Source: Azospirillum baldaniorum
Lineage (GTDB): Bacteria; Pseudomonadota; Alphaproteobacteria; Azospirillales; Azospirillaceae
Reading direction: 5' to 3'
NCBI RefSeq assembly: GCF_003119195.2
Contig: NZ_CP022253.1
Span: forward strand, 2,799,001-2,863,000
Length of the DNA stretch: 64,000 nt
Under the pieces are notes generated by a model. That model worked only from the letters and a program-made list of their open reading frames with translations. It ran no database searches and was not told the DNA's origin. Positions 16,787-24,832 of the stretch are shown here, piece after piece; positions within the stretch are counted from its first letter, which is position 1, and each line of letters opens with the position of its first letter. The position numbers were made by a program, and so were the translations under genes.

Positions 16787-17308
16787 TTACGACGCCGGCC
16801 TGGGCTGCTTCGCGGCGGTGAGGATGTTCGCCACGCCCACCGCGTTCATGCCGGCGCGGGTGCCGATGGCCGACAGCGACTCGCCGGGCTGGGCCTCGAT
16901 GTTGGCGGCCTTGAGCGCCTGGATGGCCTTTTCGGGGTCCAAACCGAAGACCGGCGCCACCGTCGCCAGCGGGGCGTTCGCCACCGCCCGCATCATCGCG
17001 CCGGGGCCGCCGGTGGAGGCCGGAGTTCCGGTCATCGCCGTGAAGACCAGCGAGCCGACGACGCTGACCACGAAGGCCGACAGGGCCACGTTGCGCTTGA
17101 AATACTGGAGGAAGGCTGTCCAGTTGCGCGCCAGATGCCACAGGCCGATGGCGGAGAAGCCGACGCTGAGCCATTCGTGGGAGAAGCGCACCAGATTGCC
17201 GTTCCAGTGCAGCAGCAGCATGATTCCCGTCACCGTGGAGACGACGAACAGGACGATGGTCACCGGCGTGACGATCTGCCGGGTGATGGTGGAGGAAATG
17301 GAGGGCAT
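16787..17308 (-). CDS. DUF4405-type membrane protein
   Basis: A 173-residue protein with three hydrophobic segments near residues 12-32 (VTPVTIVLFVVSTVTGIMLLL), 46-64 and 75-95 and conserved His residues (LHWNG, SHEWLS, LWHLARNW), the pattern of DUF4405, a family related to cytochrome-b-like haem-binding membrane domains. The C-terminal half is a soluble helix-rich tail (LDPEKAIQALKAANIEAQPGE) that resembles a DUF4405-associated helical segment. Start taken at MPSISSTIT (17308); an earlier in-frame start at 17383 adds 25 unlikely residues. Convergent with tam. A redox role is inferred from the family only. Confidence 0.78.
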   Translation of the reverse strand: MPSISSTITRQIVTPVTIVLFVVSTVTGIMLLLHWNGNLVRFSHEWLSVGFSAIGLWHLARNWTAFLQYFKRNVALSAFVVSVVGSLVFTAMTGTPASTGGPGAMMRAVANAPLATVAPVFGLDPEKAIQALKAANIEAQPGESLSAIGTRAGMNAVGVANILTAAKQPRPAS

Positions 17309-17512
17309 GGGGAAGGACGGCTCGCGGGTTGAACGGAATGCGGCCAAAGTGAGGCCCGATTGTAACCGCTTGATGTCCCGCACCGCCGCCGAACGTTACA
17401 GAGTGTAACGGCGCCCGGCGGCGCCCGCGCGCTTGACCACCCCGCCCCACGGTCCAGATGACTGCGTGATCCTAGCGCGTGATCGTGGTGCAACCATAAG
17501 GGCTTCCGGTTC

Positions 17513-18901
17513 ATGGGCACGCAGGAACAGCCGGAAGCGTGGCGCGACGAGAGCGAGGAGCGCCTGCGCGCCTTCATCGAAAGCGCGCCGCGCAAGATGT
17601 GGATCGCCCGGCCCGACGGGACGGTCGAGTTTTTCAACCGTGAATGGCGCGACTACACCGGACAGGGCGGCGCCGAGGGCATGCTGAACTGGCGGGAGGC
17701 TGTCCACCCCGCCGACCGTCCACGCCTGGACGAGGTGCGCGGCCGGGCGGTTCCCCTGGGCCAGCCCTACGACGTCCAGGTCCGGCTGCGGCGGCGGAGC
17801 GACGGGAAGCACCGCTGGCACATCGGGCGGGTGTCCCCCGTCCATCTGCATGGTCGCTTGATCGCCTGGATCGGGGCCGCGACGGACATCGACAACCGCG
17901 TCCGCGCCGAGGCCGCCCTGCGCGAGAGCGAGGCCAACTTCCGCACCATGGCCAACGCCATCCCGCAGCTCGCCTGGATGCGCGATCCCGCCGACTACAG
18001 CATCTGGTACAACCAACGCTGGTTCGACTTCACCGGCACCTCGATGGAGCAGATGCAGAACGACGGCTGGTGGACGGTGATCCATCCCGACCACGCCGAC
18101 CTGATGCTGGAGGCCGTCACCGCCGCGCGGGCGGAGGGCCGGTCCTGGGAGTACACCGCGCCGCTGCGCCGCCGCGACGGCCTGTACCGCTGGCATCTGT
18201 TCCGCGCCGTGCCCATCCGCGACGAGACCGCCGGCACCATCATCCGCTGGTTCGGCACCAGCACCGACATCAACGAGCAGCGCGAGGCGCAGGAGCGCCA
18301 GCGGCTGCTGACCCAGGAGGTCAGCCACCGGGTGAAGAACAGTCTGGCGCTGGTCGCGGCGCAGCTCTCGCTCCAGGCTCGCGCGTCGGACAACGATGAC
18401 GCCCGCAGCGTCCTGATGGACGCCTACAGCCGCGTCCTGACCATCGCCGGGGTGCACGACCATCTGTGGCGGCAGTACGACGCAAGCTTCATCGACATGT
18501 CCGGCTTCCTGCACGGCCTCTGCCGGAAGCTTCAGGAAACCGCGCCGGGCCATGACCTGAGCTTCGCCGGCGACCGGGTGATCGTGCCTACCGATCAGGC
18601 CGTCCCCATCGGTCTGGTGGTCAACGAGCTGGTGACCAACGCTTTGAAATACGCTTATCCCGGCGACCGCGGGGGGCCGATCCGCGTGACCCTGCGCCGG
18701 GACGGCGAGGACGCGATGATCCTGGAGGTGATGGACCGGGGCGTCGGCCTTCCCACCGGCTTCGACCTGGCAGCGCCGACGAAGAGCCTCGGCATGCGGT
18801 TGCTGGTCAACACCGTCCGGCAAATCAACGCCACGGTGGACGCCGAACGCCTCGATCCGGGAACCCGCTTCGCCGTCGCCATTCCGGTCGGGCGGGGGTG
18901 A
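17513..18901 (+). CDS. Soluble PAS-PAS sensor histidine kinase (HisKA_2/HWE group)
   Basis: A 462-residue cytoplasmic kinase with no membrane segment. PAS1 about 15-127 (FIESAPRKMWIARPDGTVEFFN to GAATDIDNR), PAS2 about 140-255 (ending WFGTSTDINE), a HisKA_2 phosphoacceptor helix with His272 in EVSHRVKNSLALV, then an ATPase domain (GLVVNELVTNALKYAYPG, DRGVGLP, SLGMRLL). HisKA_2/HWE kinases with tandem PAS domains often sense light or redox or act in the general stress response of alphaproteobacteria. No response regulator is adjacent. Its stop is one base from the convergent ParA-like gene. Confidence 0.93.
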   Translation: MGTQEQPEAWRDESEERLRAFIESAPRKMWIARPDGTVEFFNREWRDYTGQGGAEGMLNWREAVHPADRPRLDEVRGRAVPLGQPYDVQVRLRRRSDGKHRWHIGRVSPVHLHGRLIAWIGAATDIDNRVRAEAALRESEANFRTMANAIPQLAWMRDPADYSIWYNQRWFDFTGTSMEQMQNDGWWTVIHPDHADLMLEAVTAARAEGRSWEYTAPLRRRDGLYRWHLFRAVPIRDETAGTIIRWFGTSTDINEQREAQERQRLLTQEVSHRVKNSLALVAAQLSLQARASDNDDARSVLMDAYSRVLTIAGVHDHLWRQYDASFIDMSGFLHGLCRKLQETAPGHDLSFAGDRVIVPTDQAVPIGLVVNELVTNALKYAYPGDRGGPIRVTLRRDGEDAMILEVMDRGVGLPTGFDLAAPTKSLGMRLLVNTVRQINATVDAERLDPGTRFAVAIPVGRG

Positions 18902-18902
18902 C

Positions 18903-19526
18903 TTACGCCTTCTCGATGTAGGCCAGCAGCGGTTCCCAGTCGGCGCGATGCTCGGCGGCGCGCTTGCCGGTCAGGTCGAACAGGCTGAGGCCGGAGGCCG
19001 CGGCGTCGGCGTAGATCTGGCTGTCGCGCAGGCGGGTCACCACGCTGTGCCCGACCCCGCCGAGGAACTGGTCAAGACGGTCCGCCGCCTTGGTGCGGGC
19101 GCGCAGGCGGTTGCCGACCACCGCCACCGACTTGCGGTTCTTGGCGATGGACTTCAGCTCTTCCAGCTTGCCGAGGAAGCGCTGCGTCGCCTGCTCGTCG
19201 AAGGCGCTGGGCAGCACCGGCAGGACGACGACGTCGGCCATCCGCACCAGATCCTCGATCTGCTTGGTCTTCAGCGCGGCCGGCGCGTCGATGACGAGGC
19301 GCTGGATGCCCTTCGGCGCGTCGGACAGGTCCTTCGCCCAGTCCAGACCGACCAGGGCGGAAGCCGTGGCCGGGCGGCGGGCCAGCCAGCCGAGCGAGGA
19401 GCGCTGGCGGTCCACGTCGGCCAGCGCCGTGCTGTGCCCGGCGGCGGCGCAGGCCGCGGCGAGGTGGGTGGCGATCGTGGTCTTGCCGCAACCGCCCTTG
19501 ATGTTGGCGACGAGGATGGTCCGCAT
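18903..19526 (-). CDS. ParA-family ATPase
   Basis: A 207-residue ParA/MinD-type ATPase with the deviant Walker A motif (NIKGGCGKTTIATHLA, residues about 8-20), LADVDRQRSSLGWLA (A' motif), and a Walker B strand RLVIDAPAAL. It is short (207 aa) and lacks an N-terminal DNA-binding domain, so it belongs to the small orphan ParA group that positions proteins or clusters in the cell; no parB adjoins. It follows the CYTH-CHAD gene by 11 bases and is probably co-transcribed with it, so CHAD-linked polyphosphate granule positioning is a tempting but unproven idea. Start ATG 19526. Confidence 0.9.
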   Translation of the reverse strand: MRTILVANIKGGCGKTTIATHLAAACAAAGHSTALADVDRQRSSLGWLARRPATASALVGLDWAKDLSDAPKGIQRLVIDAPAALKTKQIEDLVRMADVVVLPVLPSAFDEQATQRFLGKLEELKSIAKNRKSVAVVGNRLRARTKAADRLDQFLGGVGHSVVTRLRDSQIYADAAASGLSLFDLTGKRAAEHRADWEPLLAYIEKA

Positions 19527-19537
19527 GGGCGGGAAGA

Positions 19538-21145
19538 TTACCCCTCCCGGTCGGGCTTTGACCAGAAGGCTTTCGCGTCGGCGAACTCCTTCCACAGGTC
19601 GCGGAGCGCCGGTTCGGACTCCGCCACGCCGCGGGCGTGCCAGCCGATGACGATGCCGGCGGCGCGCGGCTCGCCCGGCTCGGGGCGGCTGCCGTCGTCG
19701 TGCAGCTCGTGCAGCAGGCGCGTCGCCGTCGCCACGTCGTTCAGATGGCCCAGCGCGTCCTGGAAGGCCGACAGGTCCTGGATGTAGCGGCGGGCCGGCT
19801 TGTCGTCGTAGAGGCTGCGGAAGAACTCCGCCGCGTAGCGCAGCTTCTTCAGGGCGATGCGCAGCTCGTGCCGCTCGGTCACCGACAGGCTCGCGAAGCC
19901 GTGGCCGGCGCGGCGGGCCTTCTTGGCGCGGCGCGACAGCAGATGGTCGGCCAGATCCTCCACCGGGTCGAACAGCCGGGCGGAATGCTCGCTGACCGGC
20001 TGGTCGCGCCAGCCCCGCGACTCGACCCAGGCGCCGAACTTCAGCAGGAAGCTGGTGTAGCGCTCGGACCGGATGGCCGCGCGCACCCCTTCGTAGGCGC
20101 GGTCGCGGCGGGCGCGCGCCGCGGCGGCCAGCGCGTCGATGTCCTCCTGGAGCGGCTTGCCGTGGCCGTCGGCGCGGTGGAAGGAGTCCTTCACCGGCTC
20201 CAGCAGTTCGTCCAGGAAGACGTCCCAGTCGCGCGCCGGGCCGAGGCTGCCGCCCAGCCACTTCACCTCGCCGACCAGCCAGGCGTAGGAGTCGGCGGGG
20301 ATGAAGTCCTTGAACAAAGCGAGCGCCGAGCGCAGGCGGCGCAGCGCCACGCGCATCTGGTGGACGCCCTCCGCGTCCTCGCCGACCAGGGTGACCGCCT
20401 CGTTCGCCAGCATGTGGCCGATGCAGGAGCGCAGGATGCGGGCCAGCGCGCCTTCCACCGTGGTGTCGGGGTCAAGCTCCAGCTTGCCCGCCTTGACCAC
20501 CTTGTCCACCGTGCCATCGGCCAGAGCGTAGCCGCGCTCCGCCTTGGTGCGCGGGTCGAGCCGCAGCGGGGCGGCCTGGGCCAGCTCCAGCGCCAGATCG
20601 TAGAGGACGGCGGCGGAGCCTTCGAGAAGCTCCAACTCCACCTCCGACACCGGGATGGAGGCGCCGTCGGGGCTGCGGATCTCGCCGCTGTCGAAGGCGA
20701 CCTCGATGCGGCTGGCGGCGTCGCCCTCGCCCATCGTCACCACGCGCACGGTGCGCTGGATGAGCGTGGTGAACAGCGGTTGCAGCTCCGCCGCGCTGAT
20801 CGAGCCCAGCAGGTCCAGCGCCTCCTGCGATTCAATGGCCGACAGGTCGGGGGCCGGTCCGGCGACCGGATGCTCCCACTCCGCCCGGCCAAGCTCGCCG
20901 TGCTCCGCCGCGCCCTTCACGGTCTGGAGATACTGGTTGCCGACCTTGCGCACACGCAACGTCACCAGCCGCCCGGCCAGACGCCGGTCGGCGGTGTCGT
21001 AATAGGTGCTTTCCAGGGTCTTGGTGCCGGCTTTTCCCTTGGCGCGGGATGCGACCGCCGGGCAGGACCGGAGCTTCGCCATGTCTTCGGCCCTGACGGC
21101 CAGCTTCAACTCGGTTTCCCGGTTGGACTCCGCTTCGACCACCAT
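19538..21145 (-). CDS. CYTH and CHAD domain protein (inorganic triphosphatase-like)
   Basis: A 535-residue cytoplasmic protein with an N-terminal CYTH domain: the metal-binding ExExK signature is ETELK (residues 10-14), followed by YYDTADRRLAGRLVTLRVRK. From about residue 225 to the end is a CHAD helical bundle (HQMRVALRRLRSALALFKDF, RHELRIALKKLRYAAEFFRSLY) with conserved His and basic residues that bind polyphosphate. The family hydrolyses inorganic triphosphate or binds polyP granules. Start set at MVVEAESNRE (21145). Upstream of and likely operonic with the ParA-like gene. Confidence 0.92.
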   Translation of the reverse strand: MVVEAESNRETELKLAVRAEDMAKLRSCPAVASRAKGKAGTKTLESTYYDTADRRLAGRLVTLRVRKVGNQYLQTVKGAAEHGELGRAEWEHPVAGPAPDLSAIESQEALDLLGSISAAELQPLFTTLIQRTVRVVTMGEGDAASRIEVAFDSGEIRSPDGASIPVSEVELELLEGSAAVLYDLALELAQAAPLRLDPRTKAERGYALADGTVDKVVKAGKLELDPDTTVEGALARILRSCIGHMLANEAVTLVGEDAEGVHQMRVALRRLRSALALFKDFIPADSYAWLVGEVKWLGGSLGPARDWDVFLDELLEPVKDSFHRADGHGKPLQEDIDALAAAARARRDRAYEGVRAAIRSERYTSFLLKFGAWVESRGWRDQPVSEHSARLFDPVEDLADHLLSRRAKKARRAGHGFASLSVTERHELRIALKKLRYAAEFFRSLYDDKPARRYIQDLSAFQDALGHLNDVATATRLLHELHDDGSRPEPGEPRAAGIVIGWHARGVAESEPALRDLWKEFADAKAFWSKPDREG

Positions 21146-21240
21146 TCGTGCCCCGTCGTTTCCGGTGGATCCCCGTTTTGCACAGGCCCCAGCCACGGTC
21201 AAGTTACAGAACCATGACGCTTTTGTTGCAGTCCCCGCAA

Positions 21241-22347
21241 TCAGGGATCCGTCTTTTCCAACACCAGGAGCTTGGACATGTAAGCGAGCGATGTCTCGCG
21301 CAGGCGCAACCCGGCGGCGGCGAACAGGGCGGGCAGGTCATCGCGGGCGTAATGGGCGTAGAAGGGCTCGTGGAAGGACTGCGGAAAGCGGTCGATCAGC
21401 CCGTCCATCATCGGATTGTCGCCATACTGCACGCTGTCCATGAGGACCAGGATGCCGCCGGGCTTCAGCACGCGGGCCATCTCGGCGGCGGCCTGGGCGC
21501 GGATCTTCGGCGGCAACTCGTGGAACAGGTAGATGCAGGTCACGATGTCCTGCGACCCGGTGGCCAGCGGGATCGCCTCCGCCGCCGCCTGGACCAGCGC
21601 GCTGCTGCGCGCCCAGGGGACGAGGTTGCGCCGCGCCTCGCGCAGATAGGCTGGGGAGAGGTCGAGCGCGGTGACCGGCAGGCGCGGGTGGTTGTCCTTC
21701 ACGAAGGTCAAGAAGCGCCCCGTCCCGGCGGCCACGTCGAGCAGGCGGCAGTCGGCGCTCCGGCGCGTTTTCAGATGCTCAAAGATGGGCACCAGGACCT
21801 GGCGGCGCATGGCGTCGGCGCCGCCGCCGAACAGCACCTCCACCTGATGGTCGTAGAGGCGGGCACTCTCCTCCGTCAGGTAACCGCCGGTCTGGTAATG
21901 GAAGTTCTGGCGGTAGTAGGCAGGCAGCCCCCCGCTGCCGGGGGGCGGGTTGGCGCGCACCTCGACCGCCGCATGGTCGCGGCGGCGGCGCGACACCTCC
22001 GGCACGTCGCGAAAGAAGGCCGCAGCGTCGGTCAGCAGCCGGCGCGGGTCGGGCATCAGGTCGTGCGGCAGGCGGTAGTAGCCCGCCTCGATGTTGGCGA
22101 GGTCGCGGGCCAGCAGGGTGCGCAGCTCCTCCAGAATCGCGCGGGTGCCGGGCACCGGACGCCCGCCGGGCGGGGTGGTCCGCGGCGGTCCGGTGATCCG
22201 TCGGCCGATCCGCGCGGCCATCATGTACTGGCCGAGGAACCAGGCGACGCGGGCGGACTGGCTGGCCGCGTAAGCCAGCCGGGGGGCCAACCGGGGGGCC
22301 GGCCGGGGAGCCCGTTGGGCGAAGGACGGCGGGGTGAGTCTGTTCAT
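21241..22347 (-). CDS. SAM-dependent methyltransferase, class I
   Basis: A 368-residue protein. The N-terminal 150 residues are helical and basic with a PRPAPRLAPRLA run (residues 10-21) and a region seen in related alphaproteobacterial proteins (ILEELRTLLARDLANIEAGY, YRQNFHYQTGGYLTEESARLYD); the C-terminal half is a methyltransferase with motif I LLDVAAGTGRFL, ALDLSPAYLREA, CIYLFHELPP and VLKPGGILVLMDS. Substrate unknown. Start ATG 22347 divergent from pgk; an earlier in-frame ATG at 22470 would overlap the pgk leader. Confidence 0.85.
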   Translation of the reverse strand: MNRLTPPSFAQRAPRPAPRLAPRLAYAASQSARVAWFLGQYMMAARIGRRITGPPRTTPPGGRPVPGTRAILEELRTLLARDLANIEAGYYRLPHDLMPDPRRLLTDAAAFFRDVPEVSRRRRDHAAVEVRANPPPGSGGLPAYYRQNFHYQTGGYLTEESARLYDHQVEVLFGGGADAMRRQVLVPIFEHLKTRRSADCRLLDVAAGTGRFLTFVKDNHPRLPVTALDLSPAYLREARRNLVPWARSSALVQAAAEAIPLATGSQDIVTCIYLFHELPPKIRAQAAAEMARVLKPGGILVLMDSVQYGDNPMMDGLIDRFPQSFHEPFYAHYARDDLPALFAAAGLRLRETSLAYMSKLLVLEKTDP

Positions 22348-22496
22348 GAGGATAGAGATGGGATCGGCGGTCCCGCCCGCCCAGAGCCCCGTCTTTTCGC
22401 CGCATGGGGCAACCGGTCGCCCACGCGGGCCGTTGCAAAGCGGCCGCCCCTGTGCTGGATTGCCCGGCAAAAGTTCAACCCGTAGGGACAGCAGCC

Positions 22497-23693
22497 ATGA
22501 CCGAGTTCAACACCATCGACGACCTCGACGTGAACGGCAAGACGGTGCTGGTGCGTGCCGACCTCAACGTCCCGATGCAGGACGGCAAGGTCTCCGACAC
22601 GACCCGCATCGACCGTCTGGCGCCGACTCTGACCGAGCTGGCGAAGAAGGGTGCGAAGGTCGTGGTTCTGTCGCATTTCGGCCGCCCGAAGAACGGCCCG
22701 GACGCCAAGAACTCGCTGCGCAACGTGCTGGACGCGCTGAGCGCCGCCGTCGGCCAGACCGTCGCCTTCGGCGAGGATTGCGTCGGCGACAAGGCCAAGG
22801 CCGCCATCGACGGCGTGCAGCCGGGCGCCATCGTGCTGCTGGAGAACACCCGCTTCCACGCGGAAGAGGAAAAGAACGATCCGGCCTTCGCCAAGCAGAT
22901 CGCCGCTCTGGGCGACCTCTACGTCAACGACGCCTTCTCCGCCGCGCACCGCGCCCACGCCTCGACCGAGGGCGTCGCCCAGTATCTGCCGGCCGCCGCC
23001 GGCCGCCTGATGCAGGCCGAGCTTGAGGCGCTGACCAAGGCGCTGGAAAAGCCGGAGCGCCCGGTGGCCGCCGTCGTCGGCGGCGCCAAGATCTCCACCA
23101 AGCTGGACCTGCTCGGCAACCTCGTGAAGAAGGTCGACATGCTGGCGCTGGGCGGCGGCATGGCCAACACCTTCCTCTACGCCCAGGGCGTGGATGTCGG
23201 GGCCTCGCTCTGCGAGAAGGACATGGCCGATCAGGCCCGCGCCATCATGGAGACCGCCAAGGCCGCCAACTGCGAGCTGCTGCTGCCAAAGGACTTCATC
23301 GTCGCCAAGGAGTTCAAGGCCGGTGCGGCCAACCGCGCCGTTCCGGCGGACGGCATCGGCGCCGACGAGATGGCGCTGGACGTCGGCCCCAAGACGGTCG
23401 AGTTCCTCGGCCTGAAGCTCCAGGGTGCCAAGACGGTGGTGTGGAACGGCCCGCTGGGCGCCTTCGAGATCCAGCCCTTCGACGCCGGCACCAACGCCGT
23501 CGCCGGCCTCGTCGCCGAGCGCACGTCGGAAGGCGGCCTGCTGTCGGTGGCCGGCGGCGGCGACACCGTGTCGGCGCTGGCCCACGCCGGCGTGGAGGAG
23601 AAGTTCACCTACATCTCCGCCGCCGGCGGCGCCTTCCTGGAGTGGCTGGAAGGCAAGGACCTGCCGGGCGTCGCCGCGCTGAAGAAGAAGTAA
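22497..23693 (+). CDS. pgk: Phosphoglycerate kinase
   Basis: The glycolytic and gluconeogenic enzyme that transfers phosphate between 1,3-bisphosphoglycerate and ADP. The 398-residue product has the N-domain substrate site ([42 protein letters not shown]), and C-domain nucleotide motifs ([44 protein letters not shown]). Full length. Start ATG 22497; a 31-residue upstream extension is rejected as the family starts at [12 protein letters not shown]. Unusually for some bacteria, gap and fba are not beside it here. A palindromic element follows. Confidence 0.97.
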   Translation: MTEFNTIDDLDVNGKTVLVRADLNVPMQDGKVSDTTRIDRLAPTLTELAKKGAKVVVLSHFGRPKNGPDAKNSLRNVLDALSAAVGQTVAFGEDCVGDKAKAAIDGVQPGAIVLLENTRFHAEEEKNDPAFAKQIAALGDLYVNDAFSAAHRAHASTEGVAQYLPAAAGRLMQAELEALTKALEKPERPVAAVVGGAKISTKLDLLGNLVKKVDMLALGGGMANTFLYAQGVDVGASLCEKDMADQARAIMETAKAANCELLLPKDFIVAKEFKAGAANRAVPADGIGADEMALDVGPKTVEFLGLKLQGAKTVVWNGPLGAFEIQPFDAGTNAVAGLVAERTSEGGLLSVAGGGDTVSALAHAGVEEKFTYISAAGGAFLEWLEGKDLPGVAALKKK

Positions 23694-23724
23694 GGTTTGG
23701 GGGAGTGGGTGGGTGGTCGCGACG

Positions 23725-23831
23725 GCCCCCCACCCTTCCCGCTTCGCGGGCCCCTTCCCTCCCCCGCTTCGCAGGGGAGGGAGATTTAGTCCCCTCCCCT
23801 GCGAAGCGGGGGAGGGCTAGGGAGGGGGCAA
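23725..23831. repeat. Composite palindromic element, copy 2 (pgk-recR gap)
   Basis: Outer arms GCCCCCCACCCT on the left and AGGGAGGGGGCAA on the right. Inside is a perfect 25-bp inverted repeat (23757-23781 and 23792-23816, built on CCCTCCCCCGCTTCGCAGGG) with a 10-base loop AGATTTAGTC, preceded by a small hairpin CCCGC-TTC-GCGGG. It lies between convergent pgk and recR and could end both transcripts. Confidence 0.9.
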
Positions 23832-23852
23832 GAACCTCCCCTCCCAAACACG

Positions 23853-24446
23853 TTACAAAGGCCGCCGCGCCTTCAGCGCCGCGGTCAGAGTCCCATCGTC
23901 CAGATAGTCCAGTTCCCCGCCCACCGGCACGCCATGGGCCAGACGGGACACGGAAACCCCGCTGCCGGACAGGCGGTCGGTCACCACATGGGCGGTCGTC
24001 TGCCCGTCCACCGTGGCGTTCAGCGCCAGGATGACCTCGGTCACCGCCGGGTCCTTCGCGCGCTCCACCAGGGACGGGATGTTCAGATCGTCCGGCCCCA
24101 CCCCCTGCAAGGCCGACAGCGTGCCACCCAGGACATGGTAGGTGCCGTGAAAGGCGCGCGTGCGCTCCAGCGCCCAGAGGTCGCCGGCATCCTCCACCAC
24201 ACAGATGGTCGAGCGGTCGCGGCTGTGGTCGGAACAGACGGAGCAGGGATCGCGGCTGTCAAGGTTGCCGCAGACCGAGCAGTTGCGGATGGCCTCCGCG
24301 GCGAGCGCCATGGATTCGGACAGCGGCACCAGCAGGCTGTCGCGGCGCTTCATCAGGTGCAGCGCCGCCCGCCGCGCCGACCGCGGCCCCAGCCCCGGCA
24401 GCTTGGACAGGAGCTGGATCAGGCGCTCGATTTCAGGTCCGATCAT
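23853..24446 (-). CDS. recR: Recombination protein RecR
   Basis: Partner of RecF and RecO in loading RecA at gaps. The 197-residue protein has the helix-hairpin-helix start ([21 protein letters not shown]), a four-Cys zinc module ([16 protein letters not shown]), the Toprim domain ([28 protein letters not shown]) and the C-terminal [20 protein letters not shown]. Start ATG 24446; the stop is at 23853. It is the last gene of the conserved dnaX-ybaB-recR run with 59 bases to ybaB. Confidence 0.96.
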   Translation of the reverse strand: MIGPEIERLIQLLSKLPGLGPRSARRAALHLMKRRDSLLVPLSESMALAAEAIRNCSVCGNLDSRDPCSVCSDHSRDRSTICVVEDAGDLWALERTRAFHGTYHVLGGTLSALQGVGPDDLNIPSLVERAKDPAVTEVILALNATVDGQTTAHVVTDRLSGSGVSVSRLAHGVPVGGELDYLDDGTLTAALKARRPL

Positions 24447-24505
24447 TCACGGCTTCGTTCGTCAATGGGTGGCCGGGCCGACCCTACGGCCCGGCCTTTC
24501 AACGC

Positions 24506-24829
24506 TTAGAACGGCAGCTTCATGCCCGGCGGCAGCTTCATCCCGCCCATCAGGTTCTGGGTCTCGTTGGCGACGTGCTGCTCCACCTTGGCCTTGGCGT
24601 CGTTGAAGGCGGCGATAATCAGGTCCTCCAGGACCTCGATGTCCTCCGGATCGACGATCGACTTGTCGAGCTTGATCTTCTTCATCTCGCCCTTGCCGTT
24701 GACCGTGACGTTGACCATCCCGGCGCCCGACTGGCCGGTCATCTCGACCTCGCCCAGGCGGGCCTGCATCTCCTGCATCTTGGCCTGCATCTGCTGGGCC
24801 TGCTTCATCATCTGGCCGAGGTTCTTCAT
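24506..24829 (-). CDS. ybaB: YbaB/EbfC nucleoid-associated protein
   Basis: A 107-residue dimeric DNA-binding protein of the YbaB/EbfC family. The N-terminal coiled-coil helix (KNLGQMMKQAQQMQAKMQEM) and the central strands (VEMTGQSGAGMVNVTVNGKGEMKKIKLDKSIV split by turns) fit the family, with the helix DLIIAAFNDAKAKVEQHV after. It begins three bases past the dnaX stop, so it is co-transcribed. Cellular role: nucleoid organisation, with possible links to recR. Confidence 0.95.
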   Translation of the reverse strand: MKNLGQMMKQAQQMQAKMQEMQARLGEVEMTGQSGAGMVNVTVNGKGEMKKIKLDKSIVDPEDIEVLEDLIIAAFNDAKAKVEQHVANETQNLMGGMKLPPGMKLPF

Positions 24830-24832
24830 GGG

